Shown: piece by piece, positions 17,446 to 27,163 of the stretch | Layout of the letters: every line of letters starts with the position of its first letter | Numbering within the stretch: the first letter of the stretch is position 1 | Assembly (NCBI RefSeq): GCF_025641885.1 | Contig: NZ_JAOTQN010000004.1 | Span: forward strand, 1 to 64,000 | Source of the DNA: Pyrobaculum sp. 3827-6 | GTDB lineage: Archaea > Thermoproteota > Thermoprotei > Thermoproteales > Thermoproteaceae | DNA: 64,000 nt | Direction: 5' to 3' | The notes under the pieces: model-generated | Database searches by the model: none | Told to the model about the DNA's origin: nothing | What the model saw: only the letters and a program-made list of their open reading frames with translations | Position numbers and translations under genes: made by a program

Positions 17446-17697
17446 TCACCTAAGGAGCGGCAGTGTGAACAGAAGCAACGCCAGTGCTGTGAGTAGAATA
17501 GCCAGTATAAGGGTGAGCTGGGCTATCCTCTGGCTTGTGCCGAAGACGATGGGCACGGGCCCGATCAACACGACTCCTCCCGCCTCTGTTTTTGACTCTC
17601 CGCCCTCCTCTTTTTTCAACGCGGTGATGAGCATGGATAACGCCATGAGGAACACGCCGACGATGATCAACAACAACGCCGCTGTCAGCAAATCCAC
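17446..17697 (-). CDS. DUF131 small membrane protein
   Basis: An 83-residue protein with an N-terminal helix, a charged loop, the typical GGVVLIGPVPIVFGTS core and a second helix. It is homologous to the convergent gene at 17160, with only 4 nt between stops. The function is unknown. Confidence 0.72.
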   Translation of the reverse strand: MDLLTAALLLIIVGVFLMALSMLITALKKEEGGESKTEAGGVVLIGPVPIVFGTSQRIAQLTLILAILLTALALLLFTLPLLR

Positions 17698-17727
17698 GGA
17701 TAAAGCTGGAATGTGGTTTAAATATTA

Positions 17728-18129
17728 TTATTTGGAGAAGTGGTCGGCGAGAATTTTTAAGAGCGGTATGTTGTACACAACATCTCTCAAAGCCGCTACG
17801 CCGTACAGCTCACCGCTCTTAGTCACCACTAGACGCCTCACATTGGCCTCCTTCATTAGTAGCAACGCCTCGCCTATGTGAGCATCTGCACCTACTGTTA
17901 TAATTAGCTTGGACATAATTTCGCGCACCGGAGTCGAGGGATCCACCCCGGCCACATAAGCCTTTAGCAGATCCCTCTCGCCTACGATACCCACGGGTTT
18001 TGAGGGGTTAGCTGGGTCTACCACCACCGAGCCAATGTTTCTCGCAAGAATTAACTCCGCTACTTCACCAATCGGCGTGGTGGGGAGACAGGTAACTACG
18101 TTAGTTCCGGCCACAGCGGCAACTTTCAT
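17728..18129 (-). CDS. CBS-domain pair protein
   Basis: A 133-residue protein made of two CBS motifs (VVVDPANPSKPVGIVGERDL and VRRLVVTKSGELYGVAALRD). Stand-alone CBS pairs bind adenine nucleotides and may act as energy or redox sensors; the ligand and partner are unknown. A TATA-like AATATTTAG lies about 25 nt before the ATG. Confidence 0.82.
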   Translation of the reverse strand: MKVAAVAGTNVVTCLPTTPIGEVAELILARNIGSVVVDPANPSKPVGIVGERDLLKAYVAGVDPSTPVREIMSKLIITVGADAHIGEALLLMKEANVRRLVVTKSGELYGVAALRDVVYNIPLLKILADHFSK

Positions 18130-18326
18130 ATTTTATATGAGATGGCTAAATATTTATACATAGTTTCCACCACCGTAGATATAAAAATTGTCACGATAAA
18201 CAGCACAGGCGTAGAGAGCCAGAATCCGTCACAGGAGTCTTATCTTGATTGTTTTATGTATGATTTATCTTTTTAGTGTACATAATTTATAACCAAGTTT
18301 ATATTTAAAAGAAAATAAAAGATTTT

Positions 18327-19039
18327 ATGGAGATTCAGAAAAGAGAAGGTCGTCTGCACCGTAGCTCTGTTAGGAGCGGCGATACTCTCCTCTATCTTCA
18401 GCGGCACGTTCGGCTGGGTGCGGAGCTGGATGGCGGTGGGCATCGCACTGCTACTAATGGGCTATAGTCATTATGCTATTCCTCACGCCGAGGTATATAG
18501 CGGCCAACAGCGTGCTTGTAAGTATAGTTAACTCTAGGAGATATAATGTTCTGCTAGTGGTTGTTGGCTTACTCATTACAATATACAGCGGCTTCCTCGT
18601 AGCGGCGGCTCCCGGAGTCCCGTTCTGGAACACGGCGCTTATACCAGTCCTTTGGTTGCTCAGCGCCTCGGTATGCGCCCTGGCACTGGTAGAGCTCTTG
18701 CTACACCACGGCGATGTAACCCGTCAAGTGGTGCGAATAGGCGTGGCGCTTGAATCCGCCGAGCTAATCGCCATCTTGGCCCTTATCAACCTAGCGCTGT
18801 ATGGAGGCTCCACGGCGGCTAGGCTGAGCGCCCAAGCTCTGGCGTACGGGCCCCTGGCGGCGGCGTTCTGGGGCGGCGTCGTAGGACTAGGCGTGGTCAT
18901 ACCCCTGGCCATTGGGATAGTTTCGATGAAGAGACAAAACAGAGCGCTGACAGCGGCGGCTGCAGTGCTGGCGCTCATCGGGGCACTTCTGCTGAGAATA
19001 CTAGTTCTCCAAGCCGGCGTTTTTGAACCAATACCATAA
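18327..19039 (+). pseudogene. Decayed NrfD/PsrC-type membrane subunit
   Basis: The clean frame from 18473 encodes about 188 residues with NrfD features: RRYNVLLVVVGLLITIYSG, then PGVPFWNTALIPVLWLLSA, and four or more further helices. This is only the C-terminal part of a 300-400-residue protein. Upstream, an ATG at 18327 starts a short unrelated-looking frame. A hydrophobic stretch (VVCTVALLGAAILSSIFSG) lies in a second frame, and the main part is in the third. No molybdopterin or ferredoxin-like partner is nearby. I read this as a degraded remnant. Confidence 0.6.
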
Positions 19040-19085
19040 TCCTTCCACATGATACAAAGATTTATTTTTCCACTGTTCAAATTGC

Positions 19086-19469
19086 GTGCTTGAGGACTTT
19101 CCCTGGCAGAAATATGGTCTTGGATTCGCCGTGTTGTTTGGCTCGAGGGCGGGGTATAAGCCTGTTGTTAGGGGGGACTGGGACATAGCGGTTTGGCCCG
19201 ATCCTGGCGATAGATACGGCGATTTAGTGACAGATCTCGCCGCGCGTTTAGGCGTGCGGGAGGAGGATATTGACATTGTAGTGCTTGACGAAGACACGCC
19301 CTGCGCGTTGGTTCTAGAAATCGCCGGGGGAAGGCCGCTCTACTACAGAGATTTGAAGGAATTTCTAGACGTGCTCTACTTCCATGTGAATGTCTGTATT
19401 GATCACTTTATCACTCTCAGAAAAGTGGAGGCGTGGGAGACACAGCTTTCAAAGACATGGCGATCTTGA
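19086..19469 (+). CDS. MNT-type nucleotidyltransferase (antitoxin candidate)
   Basis: A 127-residue protein with FGSRAGYKPVVRGDWDIAVW at about residues 18-37, the GS...DxD nucleotidyltransferase signature, and EEDIDIVVLDE as the third acidic position. It starts at GTG 19086. It overlaps the downstream HEPN gene by 37 nt, the reverse of the order seen at 7.5 kb. Confidence 0.8.
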   Translation: MLEDFPWQKYGLGFAVLFGSRAGYKPVVRGDWDIAVWPDPGDRYGDLVTDLAARLGVREEDIDIVVLDEDTPCALVLEIAGGRPLYYRDLKEFLDVLYFHVNVCIDHFITLRKVEAWETQLSKTWRS

Positions 19470-19861
19470 GAGAGCTGGCTAGATACGTCTTCAGCTACGG
19501 GGCGGGGCTTGATAGATACACGGCAGAGGATTTAGAAGATTCAAAAAGGCTGTACGGCGCCATGTATCTCCTCATGTCTCAAAGCCAGGCGCTTATAGAC
19601 ATGGCAGAGAGGGCTGTCTCACTGCTGGGGCTCTCAGCCAGGTGTTGTGCAGACGCCGGCGGACAATTAATGATTCACGGAGTTTTTACAGAAAATGATT
19701 TTAAACTCTATATGAACATAGTTAAGTTTAGAAATGCTCTTGTTAATAAATATCAAGTTGTTAAAATAGAAATTGTTAAAGATATAGTATTAAACCGGCG
19801 CTATAAGCAGTTGATAGACTTGGCGCTAAAGATCGTGGAGAGATTTGGTGAGGATCTGTAA
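19433..19861 (+). CDS. HEPN/HepT-like protein with substituted catalytic His
   Basis: A 142-residue helical protein of the HepT/DUF86 type. The expected RX4HXY motif reads R100-NALV-N105-K-Y107, so the histidine is Asn. The Arg and Tyr (the residue AMPylated in characterised pairs) are kept. The substitution suggests a weak or non-nucleolytic HEPN. The 3' half is AT-rich. The start at GTG 19433 or ATG 19457 is undecided. Confidence 0.75.
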   Translation: MGDTAFKDMAILRELARYVFSYGAGLDRYTAEDLEDSKRLYGAMYLLMSQSQALIDMAERAVSLLGLSARCCADAGGQLMIHGVFTENDFKLYMNIVKFRNALVNKYQVVKIEIVKDIVLNRRYKQLIDLALKIVERFGEDL

Positions 19862-19891
19862 ATTTTTAACTCTTCTATATGTACTAGTCTG

Positions 19892-21058
19892 GTGAGAATA
19901 ATTCGACGTAGTGAATGTGGCCAGTTGGCCAGGGCCCGTAGCTGGACTTTGTTGTACGGTAGGCGGAAGGTTGGCAAGACCACGCTACTTAGGACTTGTG
20001 TCCCCCACGACCTCTACGTGCTGGTGGGCCACGGCGGGGGCCACGCCGTGGTGGGCGACGAGGTGGTGCCGGTGGAGGAGGCGGTTAGGGAGGTGGGCGC
20101 CGTGTTGAGGAGGGGCGGCGTCGCCGTGGTTGACGAATTCCAGCGGCTTCCCACGAGGTACTGGGATTTGGTGGCCAGCTGGTCTCCACGTGGGGTTTTG
20201 ATAGCGGCGGGCTCCAGCTACGGGATTGTTCACAAGGTATTTGACAAGTCCAGCCCCCTCCTCGGGCTCTTCTCCCCCCTGCACATAGACATAATTGCAT
20301 ACGAGGAGGTTCTGGCGCAGGTGGGGGACCCCCTCCTCGCCGTGGTGTGGAGAGATCCGTGGGCCATACCCCACATAAATAGCGTAGAGGAGCTCAGGGA
20401 GAGGGCGCGGGATCTGGCGCTTATCGCCAGGGGGCTCATCGGCGAGATCTTCACGGAGGAGGACAGGGAGCTGACCGACACCTACTGGAGGGCTATACTG
20501 CTGGTGGCAGAGGGGTACTGGAAGAGCACAGACGTGGCGGGGGCCCTAGGCCTTAGAGGCGGCCTCGCCTCGGCGTCCTCCATCCTCTCTAAACTTTCTA
20601 AGATGGGCGTTTTGAGGGCTGTGCCTACCCTCGGGCGGGAGAGGTACTACACAGTGAGGTCGCCGGTGCTCTCCCTCATACTCTACGCCGAGGCTAAGTA
20701 CAGCGTCAGCGACCTAGGCGCAGCCCCGCCCGAGTTGCCAATTGGGCGCGAGGTCCAGTTCACGGTGGGGGAGATGCTCGCCAGCTACTACGGAGCCGTC
20801 CAGCGGTACTCGCCCCGGGAGGATATCGACGTGGTGTTGACAAGAGGGCGTAGGAGGCTGTGGGCCTTTGAGGTGAAGCTAGGCCCCTTCACAAAGCCAG
20901 AGGCCGCCGAGGCGGTCACGAGGCTTAGAAAAGTGGCCGAGAAGGCGGGGCTCGTCAGCCTCTCGGAGAGGCCGCCGGAGGTGGGCGACGCCTCGCTTGG
21001 GCCCCAGGAGCTGTACCAAATGGCGAGGGAGCTCGCGAAAAGCCGAGGCGTCATTTAA
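19892..21058 (+). CDS. Archaeal ATPase with C-terminal nuclease-like domain
   Basis: A 388-residue protein with Walker A GRRKVGKTT (residues 23-31) and Walker B VAVVDEFQRL, with a sensor-like LIAAGSS. A winged helix follows (KSTDVAGALGLRGGLASASS), then a DUF234-like end with IDVVLTRGRRRLWAFEVKLG. It is a diverged relative of the ATPase at 8353. The GTG start has AATTTTTAAC 25 nt upstream. It lies 30 nt after an MNT/HEPN pair. Confidence 0.83.
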   Translation: MRIIRRSECGQLARARSWTLLYGRRKVGKTTLLRTCVPHDLYVLVGHGGGHAVVGDEVVPVEEAVREVGAVLRRGGVAVVDEFQRLPTRYWDLVASWSPRGVLIAAGSSYGIVHKVFDKSSPLLGLFSPLHIDIIAYEEVLAQVGDPLLAVVWRDPWAIPHINSVEELRERARDLALIARGLIGEIFTEEDRELTDTYWRAILLVAEGYWKSTDVAGALGLRGGLASASSILSKLSKMGVLRAVPTLGRERYYTVRSPVLSLILYAEAKYSVSDLGAAPPELPIGREVQFTVGEMLASYYGAVQRYSPREDIDVVLTRGRRRLWAFEVKLGPFTKPEAAEAVTRLRKVAEKAGLVSLSERPPEVGDASLGPQELYQMARELAKSRGVI

Positions 21059-21060
21059 AT
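21054..21060 (+). promoter_or_regulatory. TATA-like box before the C/D sRNA
   Basis: TTTAAAT overlaps the ATPase stop codon and lies about 22-25 nt before the C box at 21079, as expected for an independently transcribed sRNA. Confidence 0.45.
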
Positions 21061-21078
21061 ACGCCCCCCGTTATCGAC

Positions 21079-21127
21079 GTGATGAGTCGGTTCTAGGCGG
21101 AGCGGTGAAGTGTGCCGAGTTCGCTGA
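21079..21127 (+). ncRNA. C/D-box sRNA (2'-O-methylation guide) candidate
   Basis: In the 101-nt gap before coxG there is a perfect C box GTGATGA (21079-21085). A 12-nt guide, a D' variant CGGA (21098-21101), a 3-nt spacer, a C'-like GTGAAGT (21105-21111), a second 12-nt guide and a perfect D box CTGA (21124-21127) follow. Both guides being 12 nt and the 49-nt total match crenarchaeal C/D sRNAs. A TATA-like box is correctly spaced upstream. Targets were not determined. Confidence 0.65.
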
Positions 21128-21159
21128 CAATATTTAATAACCATCGAGAGCGGTAGGCC

Positions 21160-21600
21160 ATGCGCGTGGTGGAATCTGGCCAGTTTCAGGTGAACAAGCC
21201 GCCCCGGGAGGTTGTGGAGATGTTGAAAAAGCCTGAGGTTGTGGCGAAGCTCATACCTGGGGTCACCAACGTGCAGAAGTCCGGCGATGAGTACGTGGGC
21301 GAGGCGTTGGTGAGGCTTGGGCACCTCTCCGGCAAGATGAACGCCCGCTTCAAATACTCAGAGGTTCGCGACGACGGCGTAGTGGTCGTAGGGAGGGCCA
21401 CGGGGCTACAGACAACGGCAGACTTCAAAATAGAGGTCACTGCGACCCCCGGCGGCTCGGGGTCTGTGGTCAGCTGGAAATTCGAGGGCGAGGCCCGGGG
21501 CCTAGCCGCAACGCTGGCGCCCTCGCTTGTGAGCGGTGCTTTGAGAAAAATGGCCGAGGAGGCGGCGCAGAATTTAGCCCAGTACATCAATAAATCATAG
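21160..21600 (+). CDS. CoxG-family SRPBCC protein
   Basis: A 146-residue START/SRPBCC protein of the CO-dehydrogenase-subunit-G family: FQVNKPPREVVEMLKKPEVV at the start and SGALRKMAEEAAQNLAQYI as the long final helix. Such proteins bind hydrophobic ligands and are linked to molybdenum hydroxylase maturation, but no cox genes are nearby. ATG 21160 has ATATTTAATAA about 25 nt upstream. It overlaps the VKOR gene end by 6 nt. A degenerate copy lies at 22.1-22.5 kb. Confidence 0.82.
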   Translation: MRVVESGQFQVNKPPREVVEMLKKPEVVAKLIPGVTNVQKSGDEYVGEALVRLGHLSGKMNARFKYSEVRDDGVVVVGRATGLQTTADFKIEVTATPGGSGSVVSWKFEGEARGLAATLAPSLVSGALRKMAEEAAQNLAQYINKS

Positions 21601-22002
21601 AAGTAGAAAGACGGCGCATATAAGCCCAATTATGTGCGCAACTGTGCAGTATAGACACATCGCCTTAAGCTTCACCTCAATTCCGATTAACAACACTACG
21701 CCTAACACAGCCAGTAGGGCCCATATCTGTCCAAAACCTAGATGAAACGCAAGGGGCACGCCGCCGAACCACGCCGCCCCCACGTATTCAAGAGGTATCC
21801 CAAGAGGCCTCGCATATGGAGAGCCGAGCACCACCTCGCAACCGGTGAGTTTACCTCTTCTACACACATCTCCCGGCTTATTCAGGAGGGTGTGGGCCAA
21901 GCCCCCCGCCGCGAGTAGCCATATACCGAGTTGCTCGTACCCCGCTAACCTTGACAAGATCCCCGCGGCGGAGAGCGCCAATACGATGAATAGATATCTC
22001 AC
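21595..22002 (-). CDS. Vitamin K epoxide reductase (VKOR) family protein
   Basis: From the GTG at 22002 this is a 135-residue, four-helix membrane protein with the loop cysteines C47 and C55 (CRRGKLTGC), a conserved Ser-Pro loop and the active-site C116-LY-C119. VKORs reoxidise thioredoxin-like proteins with quinone, and some hyperthermophilic crenarchaea use them to sustain protein disulphides. An ATG at 22023 is in frame but lies inside the TATATAAATG promoter region, so 22002 is preferred. Confidence 0.87.
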   Translation of the reverse strand: MRYLFIVLALSAAGILSRLAGYEQLGIWLLAAGGLAHTLLNKPGDVCRRGKLTGCEVVLGSPYARPLGIPLEYVGAAWFGGVPLAFHLGFGQIWALLAVLGVVLLIGIEVKLKAMCLYCTVAHIIGLICAVFLLL

Positions 22003-22107
22003 GACAGCGACACGACACAGCATTTATATACTTATTACCCAGGGAAACAACCTTCACGAGGCTACAGCAGACAGATCAGCACACCACTATTGAAGTACCA
22101 TTAACCA

Positions 22108-22518
22108 AGGAATATCAGGCCAGTTTCAAACGAACCTCTTCAGAGATATGTGATGCTGATAACGACCTGAGGTTGTTGCTAATCTATATCCGGTCCAATG
22201 TACAGCAAAGTTGGCGGCGAATACTTAGGGGGAGGCCGCATATCAGGTAAAAAGAACGCTCACCTCAAAGATGGCGGAGAGTAAAGAGGTTAGCATAGCG
22301 GTGGCGGGAGGCGCCTCACGTTTACGTACCACGGCGAACTTCAGAATTGAGGTAAAGGCAACACTCAGCGGTTAGGGGTCTCTCGAAATTAGAAATTTGA
22401 GGGGGAGGCTCGGGGACTTGCCGTTGCGCAGGTACCTTTTCTGGTAAGCGGCGCTTGGAGAAAATGTGCTGAGGAAGTTGCCCACAACTTAGCCAGGTAC
22501 ATCAATACGGCGCCGTAG
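22108..22518 (+). pseudogene. Degenerate duplicate of the coxG gene
   Basis: This stretch aligns through its length with the coxG gene at 21160. GGCCAGTTTCAAACGAAC matches its start, CCTGAGGTTGTTGCTAA matches PEVVAK, TCAGGTAAAAAGAACGC matches SGKMNA and AACTTCAGAATTGAGGT matches DFKIEV. The end (GAGGAAGTTGCCCACAACTT, then GCCAGGTACATCAAT) matches the last helix. It contains several stops and frame changes. It occupies nearly all of the 620-nt gap between VKOR and glycerate kinase. Confidence 0.8.
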
Positions 22519-22644
22519 GACGTGGCTGAACAAGCCACTACACAACTTGAGACCAGAAGACGACCGCGCCGCGTGGGCTGGAGTAAGGTCCTCTCTGTAG
22601 GATAGGTAGGGGGGATAGGTATAAAGCCGTGATCTCGTATAAAT

Positions 22645-23979
22645 GTGTATATCCGTAACCGTGAGTCGCTTGTAAAACTACCCCGCGGCGAGGTGTTGAC
22701 AAAAGCGCTGGAGGACGCCCTGGCCGCGGCAGATCCCTACAAGGCGGTGGCCTCTAGCGTGAGGAGAAGAGGTGACGTGGTTGAGGTAGGAGGGAAGGCG
22801 GTGGAGGTGGGGGGAGGGGTCCACGTCGTGGGGTTTGGGAAAGCGTCGGGGAAGATGGCCGAGGCGTTGGTAGATCTACTCGGCGACTTAGTGAGGGGCG
22901 GGGTAGTCATAACGCCAACTGGAGGCGGCCGCGCCGGGCCTATCGAACTGGTTAAGGGAGACCACCCAATTCCTAAAGACAACACCTTGTCTGCTTCGCG
23001 CCGCCTTGTCGAGTATCTTGAAGGCGTGGGGGAGCGGGATCTCGTATTTGTTGTAATTTCGGGAGGTGGATCGGCGTTGTTTGAACTGCCAGAAGACGGG
23101 ATACAGCTTGAAGATATTGCCCACATATCTGGCGAGTTGATGAAGAGGGGGGCGGATATAGTGGAGTTAAACGCCGTTAGGAAAAGGCTGTCAAGAGTGA
23201 AGGGCGGCAAACTCCTAAAGTTCATAAAGGCTAGACATGTGGCGTCGCTGATAGTGAGCGACGTCGTGGGGGACCGCCTAGACACGATAGCGTCCGGACC
23301 CACAGCGCCAGACGGGACAACTAGGGAATTCGCCATAAGAGTGTTGAAAAAGTACGGGCTGTGGGAAGAGCTTCCTACCCGCATCCGTGCAGTTATAGAA
23401 AGTGGAGGCGACACTGTCAAGGAGGGGGACCCGGTACTATCCAAGGTGTGGAATATCGTCGTGGCCAATAACTTGACGTCGTTGCGTAGCGCCGGCGGCT
23501 ACCTAAAAGGCGTCGGCTACAGCCCCTTGATTCTCACCTCGATGCTAGAGGGCGAGGCCCGCGAAGCGGGGCGGGTCCTAGCCTCCGTGTCGAAGAGCGT
23601 TGTCTACCACGGCGTGCCCGGGAGGCCCCCACTTGCGCTACTGGCAGGGGGCGAGACCGTAGTCACGGTGAAGGGAGGGGGCCGCGGCGGGAGAAACCAA
23701 GAGCTCTGTCTATCCTTTGCACTCGCCATCAGAGGTATGCGCAACATCTCGGCCGCTTGCATGGGGACAGACGGCGTAGATGGAAACAGCCCAGCGGCCG
23801 GGGCTGTGGTAGATGGAGGAGTCGTGGAAGAGGCGGAGGCAAGGGGGCTAGATCCGCTGGAATACCTAAACAATAACGATAGCTACACCTTCTTTAACCA
23901 ACTAGGCAGGGCCATAATCACCGGGTACACAGGTACTAATGTAAACGACGTATTTATAGCAGTGATAGATCCCATCTAG
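22645..23979 (+). CDS. Glycerate 2-kinase (MOFRL family)
   Basis: A 444-residue GckA/TtuD-type kinase with GFGKASGKMAEAL, FVVISGGGSALFELP, LIVSDVVGDRLDTIASGPT and the MOFRL-domain KGGGRGGRNQELCLSFA. It phosphorylates D-glycerate to 2-phosphoglycerate, as in the non-phosphorylative Entner-Doudoroff route of Thermoproteales. The GTG start has GGTATAAAG about 22 nt upstream. It is monocistronic. Confidence 0.9.
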   Translation: MYIRNRESLVKLPRGEVLTKALEDALAAADPYKAVASSVRRRGDVVEVGGKAVEVGGGVHVVGFGKASGKMAEALVDLLGDLVRGGVVITPTGGGRAGPIELVKGDHPIPKDNTLSASRRLVEYLEGVGERDLVFVVISGGGSALFELPEDGIQLEDIAHISGELMKRGADIVELNAVRKRLSRVKGGKLLKFIKARHVASLIVSDVVGDRLDTIASGPTAPDGTTREFAIRVLKKYGLWEELPTRIRAVIESGGDTVKEGDPVLSKVWNIVVANNLTSLRSAGGYLKGVGYSPLILTSMLEGEAREAGRVLASVSKSVVYHGVPGRPPLALLAGGETVVTVKGGGRGGRNQELCLSFALAIRGMRNISAACMGTDGVDGNSPAAGAVVDGGVVEEAEARGLDPLEYLNNNDSYTFFNQLGRAIITGYTGTNVNDVFIAVIDPI

Positions 23980-24093
23980 GCATAGAAGACACCCCTAGGT
24001 GAATCTTCATAGTAAATCCAGTCGTCAGTGTTCTTTAGATGTGTACAGGCTTGGCGTTTTTAAATGCTTATTAACAGGGATCAACGATGGCCT

Positions 24094-27000
24094 ATGCGGG
24101 GCTACTACCTCCATCCAGATATCTACGGCGACGAGGTGGTTTTCGTAACTGAGGACGATCTCTGGAAGTACTCAGGCGGGGTGGGGCAGAGACTTACGTC
24201 GGACTTCGGCGTCGTGGTGAGGCCGAAGTTTTCTCCAGACGGGAGGTGGATTGCCTTTACAAGGCTACAGCAGACGGACCAGGGCACGACAGCCGATGTA
24301 TACGTGGTGCCGTCGGGAGGTGGGGAGCCGAGGCGCGTAACCTACTTCGGCACCCCCTTCACCAGAGTGGTGGGATGGACTCCCGACGGGAGGGTCCTGG
24401 TCTACAGCGACTTTAAAACACCCTTCCCCCAGTGGCGCGAGCTGTACGCGGTGTCGCTAGACGGCGTCTACGAAAAGCTGAACCTAGGCCCGGCCACTGC
24501 GCTGGTCTACGGGAGGGGTGGGGTGGTGGTGCTGGGCAGAAACACATACGACCTCCCCTACTGGAAGCGGTACAGAGGAGGCACGAGGGGGGTGCTGTGG
24601 ATAAGCAGAGACGGCGGGAAGACCTTTGAGAAGTTCCTCGACCTCCCGGGCAACATCACCTCCCCCATGATCGTGGGGGACAGAGTCTACTTTGTCTCCG
24701 ATCACGAGGGGGTGGGCAACCTCTACTCCGTGGATTTCGCAGGTGGGGATCTCAAAAGGCATACCAACTTCAAGGATTACTACGTGAGAAATGCCAACAG
24801 CGACGGGAGGCGGATTGTGTTCCAGGTGGCTGGGGAAATATGGCTGTACGACCTCGCGGCGGATAGGCTTGAGAAGCTAGACATCGACCTGCCCCTCTCC
24901 CGCAAGGCGAAGATGGCCAAGTTCGTAGAGGCTGTGAAGTACCTCGAGTACTTTGCCCTCGCCTCAGGCGAGAGAATAGCCCTAGTCTCCAGGGGGCAGG
25001 CCTTTGTCGTCCCCAGCTGGGAGGGGGCTGTGCTACAGCTAGGCGCCCGCGGAGGCGGCGTGCGCTACAAACACATAGCCACTGACGGGGAGAGAATCGC
25101 CGTGGCCACCTACGACGGCGCCGTGGAGGTGTACGGCATGGACGGCGCGTTGATAAAGAGGCTGGAGCCTGGGATAGGCATAATCGAGGCCCTGGCGCTG
25201 AGGCAGACGAGGCTCGCCGCGGCGAACCACAGAGGCGAGCTCTGGATAATAGACCTGGAGACGGGCTCGGCGCAACTGGCTGACAAGAGCGAGTACGGCC
25301 CCATCACCGAGATGGCGTGGCACCCCTCCGGGAGGTGGCTCGCCTACGCCAAGCCAGCCGGCGTCTACACCCAAAACATCAAGCTCCTCGACGCCGCCAC
25401 TGGGAGGACGTACGACGTTACTACGCCAAACGCCTACGACTACTCCCCGGCATTCGACCCGGAGGGGAGGTACCTCTACTTCCTCTCCAGGAGGGCCCTC
25501 AACCCCGCGCTGGACCCCGTGCAGTTCAGCTACATATTCGCCAAGCACTCAAACCCTATCTCGCAGTCTTGAAGAAGGGCGATACCTCGCCATTTGTCGA
25601 ATACAGAAAAGCTGAGGGTAAGACAGAGGATATAGACGTGGAGGGCATCGCCACGCGGGTGGAGCCGTTCCCCGTCGAGGAGGGCCTCTACGCCGCCGTG
25701 GTCGGCCTAAAGGGTGGGAAGGTGGCGTGGCTGAAGTACGACGTGGAGGGCGCCCTGAGGTACTATCTCTGGTCTGCCCAGGAGCGGAGGGGGGCCGTGG
25801 AGGTCTACGACCTGGAGACTAAGCTGAAGGATCAGCTGGTGTCCGGCGTCTCTGCGCTGAGGGCCTCGCCCGACGGTAGGTACGTCTTAGTCAAGGAGGA
25901 GAACAGGCTTAGGCTCATAGACGTAGAGAAGAAGCCCGACATCCAGTCCAGGGAGCCTGGGCGGAAGAGCGGCGTTCTCGACATGTCGCGGGTCAAGGTG
26001 TACGTAGAGCCGGAGAGGGAGTGGAGGCAGATGTTCCACGAGGCTTGGCTTTTGATGAAGGAGAACTACTGGCGGGGCGATTTAAACGGGGTGGATTGGG
26101 ACGCCGTCTATAGGAAGTACGAGCCTCTGCTGAGCCGCGTCGGCACTAGGTACGAACTCAGCGATTTGATAAACGAGATGCAGGGAGAGCTAGGCACGAG
26201 CCACGCCTACGAAATAGTGCCAGACTTCGAGGTGGACAAGCCCTATCTCGTCGGCGGGCTCGGCGCCGAGTTTAAGTGGGACGGCGGGTGCTGGCGCGTG
26301 GCGAAGATATACATGGGGGATCCCTCCTACGAAAACGAGAAGTCGCCTCTCCTCGCCCCGGGCGTCGACGTGAGGGAGGGAGACTGCGTAGTGGCCATCG
26401 CCGGCGTGAGGCTCGGCCCCGGGGCGCCGCCCGAGTACGCACTTCTAAACAGGACAAGCGACACGGTGGCCGTGGAGGTGGAGAGAGGCGGCGAGGTGAA
26501 GAGGTACGTCGTAAGGACGGTGCGCGACGAGAGGTACATCATATACCGCCACTGGGTCGAGGCAAATAGGCGCTACATACACCAGCGCACGGGCGGCGCC
26601 GTTGGCTACATCCACATACCCGACATGGGGCCTTCGGGATACGCCGAGTTTTTCAAATCGCTAAACGCCGAGGGGGACAAGGAGGCGTTTATAATAGACG
26701 TGAGGTACAACAGAGGCGGCCACACCTCAGGAATGCTGATCCTAAGAGCCGCCGTGGGCATATTCGGAAAATTCCTCACCCGCTACTTCAAGCCGTTCCC
26801 ATACCCCGAGCTGGTGTTGCCGAGGAAGCTGGTGCTTGTCACAAACGAACACGCGGGGTCAGACGGCGACATCTTCACCTACGACTTCAAGCGGCTGAAG
26901 CTCGGCCCGGTGGTGGGCAAAAGGACCTGGGGCGGCACAGTAGGCATAGACACCCGCTACAAGCTGATAGACGGCACCATAATCACCCAGCCGAAGTACG

Positions 27001-27146
27001 CCTTCTGGACAGACGACGTCGGAACCGGCATAGAAGGCTACGGAGTCGACCCCGACGTAGAGGTAGAAATAACGCCGCAGGACTACAGAGAAGGCCGCGA
27101 TCCCCAGCTAGATAAAGCCATAGAATTAATAAAGGGCGGGGATTAG
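24094..27146 (+). pseudogene. Tricorn protease homologue, interrupted by one frameshift
   Basis: About 1,018 residues when two frames are joined. The first frame (to a TGA at 25572) holds the N-terminal beta-propeller. The second, in frame from about 25545, holds the second propeller, the PDZ-like region and the protease. Catalytic elements match tricorn: GTSHAYE (Ser-His), NEHAGSDGDIF (Ser-Asp) and GIEGYGVDPD (Glu). The join lies at GCCAAGCACTC: one extra G would read FAKALKPYL. Tricorn degrades peptides released by the proteasome. ATG 24094 fits a TTTTTAAAT box about 30 nt upstream. It may be a sequencing error or a real lesion. Confidence 0.85.
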
Positions 27147-27163
27147 ATCGATATTCAAAACCA

